NCBI GenBank assembly: GCA_964577435.1
Contig: CAZNZD010000084.1
Coordinates: forward strand, 1-5,971
Direction of reading: 5' to 3'
Length of the DNA: 5,971 nucleotides
Source of the DNA: MWDF01 sp964577435
GTDB taxonomy: Bacteria > Bacillota > DTU025 > MWDF01
The notes under the pieces are model-generated. The model searched no databases, was not told where the DNA came from, and saw only the letters and a program-made list of their open reading frames with translations. A program made the position numbers and the translations under genes. Below, one piece after another: positions 5,453 through 5,971 of this stretch; positions within the stretch are counted from its first letter, which is position 1, and every line of letters begins with the position of its first letter.

Positions 5453-5812
5453 ATGACATTCAGGATAAACAAGATGCAGGATGCGATGCGCGACGAGCTG
5501 TCGCTCATAATATCAAGGGAGCTCGGAGACCCGAGGCTTCAGTTCGCTACCGTTACGGCAGTGCAGCTTGCGCAGGACATGGCCTTCGCGAAGGTATTCA
5601 TAAGCTCTTTCAAGAAGGACGATGCCGCGGCTGACGCAGCCGTCGAGGCCCTTGAGTCAGCCAAGGGGAGGATAAGAGGAGAGGTGGGCAGGCGCCTCAG
5701 GATGAGGCATGCGCCCGAGCTGTCCTTCAGGCCCGATTACTCGATGGAGCGCGCGGCAAAGGTCATGGAGATACTAAACGAGATCAAGGCGGAAGGCGAG
5801 GGCTCGAAATGA
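5453..5812 (+). CDS. rbfA: 30S ribosome-binding factor RbfA
   Basis: RbfA is a small KH-fold protein that binds the 30S subunit during late 16S rRNA maturation and helps cold adaptation. The 119-aa product has the usual length. It shows the N-terminal helix with R-I-N-K-M-Q-D-A-M-R-D-E-L, the I-S-R-E-L-G-D-P-R-L segment at about 20-29, the strand with V-T-A-V-Q-L-A-Q-D and A-K-V-F-I-S, a helix with S-A-K-G-R-I-R-G-E-V at 69-78, then L-R-M-R-H-A-P-E-L-S-F at 82-92 and a D-Y-S segment before the final helix. These match the family throughout. Start ATG has a Shine-Dalgarno at normal distance. It follows ylxP by 15 bases and overlaps nrnA by four, the usual order in Firmicutes-type operons. Confidence 0.96.
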   Translation: MTFRINKMQDAMRDELSLIISRELGDPRLQFATVTAVQLAQDMAFAKVFISSFKKDDAAADAAVEALESAKGRIRGEVGRRLRMRHAPELSFRPDYSMERAAKVMEILNEIKAEGEGSK

Positions 5813-5971
5813 CCGTACCGGCAGCCGTTCTTGACGCGGTGAGGAAGGCCGAAAGCCTTCTCGTCACCTCGCACATTGTACCCGACGGGGACGCGATAGG
5901 GTCCATTCTAGGGCTTGGCCTTTCCCTCATTTCAGCCGGCAAGAAGGTCTACATGATCGTAGACGGGGGAG
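5809..5971 (+). CDS. nrnA: DHH-family nanoRNase/pAp phosphatase NrnA, N-terminal part (cut by window end)
   Basis: The visible 54 residues match the start of DHH/DHHA1 phosphoesterases of the NrnA type. These degrade oligoribonucleotides a few nucleotides long and dephosphorylate 3'-phosphoadenosine 5'-phosphate in the cytoplasm. Motif I is present as S-H-I-V-P-D-G-D-A-I-G-S at residues 21-32, with His22, Asp26 and Asp28 as the expected manganese ligands. A hydrophobic helix (LGLGLSL) and the K-K-V-Y strand follow, as in the family. The ATG at 5809 overlaps the rbfA stop as ATGA, with GAGGG at 5798-5802 as a likely ribosome binding site. The DHH motif and the DHHA1 domain lie beyond the window. 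Another DHH phosphoesterase is possible, but position after rbfA favours NrnA. Confidence 0.88.
   Translation, partial: MTVPAAVLDAVRKAESLLVTSHIVPDGDAIGSILGLGLSLISAGKKVYMIVDGG

Overview
The window is one uninterrupted, all-plus-strand block of a conserved bacterial transcription/translation operon: end of rimP, nusA, rnpM (ylxR), ylxQ (L7Ae-like), infB, ylxP (DUF503), rbfA and the start of nrnA. This gene order is known from Firmicutes and from Synergistota. The DNA is G+C-rich by eye. Arginine is mostly encoded by AGG and ATA isoleucine codons are common. NusA is the short form without C-terminal acidic repeats. Together these suggest a Synergistota-like or deep Firmicutes-like bacterium; this placement is an inference, and a phylogeny of NusA or the IF2 GTPase domain would settle it.

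Layout: bases 2-52 hold the last 16 codons of rimP. nusA (68-1171) follows after 15 bases. rnpM (1184-1462) starts 12 bases after nusA, with its Shine-Dalgarno sequence overlapping the nusA stop. ylxQ (1449-1742) starts at TTG inside the rnpM end. infB (1773-5153) also starts at TTG, after the longest gap in the window (30 bases). ylxP (5150-5437) overlaps infB by ATGA, rbfA (5453-5812) follows after 15 bases, and nrnA (5809 onward, cut by the window end) overlaps rbfA by ATGA. No promoter or convincing intrinsic terminator is visible, and no stretch over 30 bases lacks a gene, so co-transcription is very likely.

The products cover linked steps of RNA and ribosome work: 30S maturation (RimP, RbfA), transcription elongation and termination control (NusA), RNase P modulation (RnpM), kink-turn RNA binding (YlxQ), translation initiation (IF2) and degradation of very short RNAs (NrnA). 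YlxP has no assigned function.

The operon itself is ordinary. The unusual part is the N-terminal half of IF2 (1126 aa, at the long end for the family). It carries a long low-complexity linker, a probable charged helical segment and, at 2700-3011, eight perfectly phased 13-residue repeats built as four 78-bp dimers, followed by three degenerate 10-residue Phe/Arg/Pro repeats. The first 11 residues of all eight units are identical although seven of those codons vary synonymously, so the peptide appears to be maintained by selection. I see no separate undescribed system such as a defence, mobile or RNA element.
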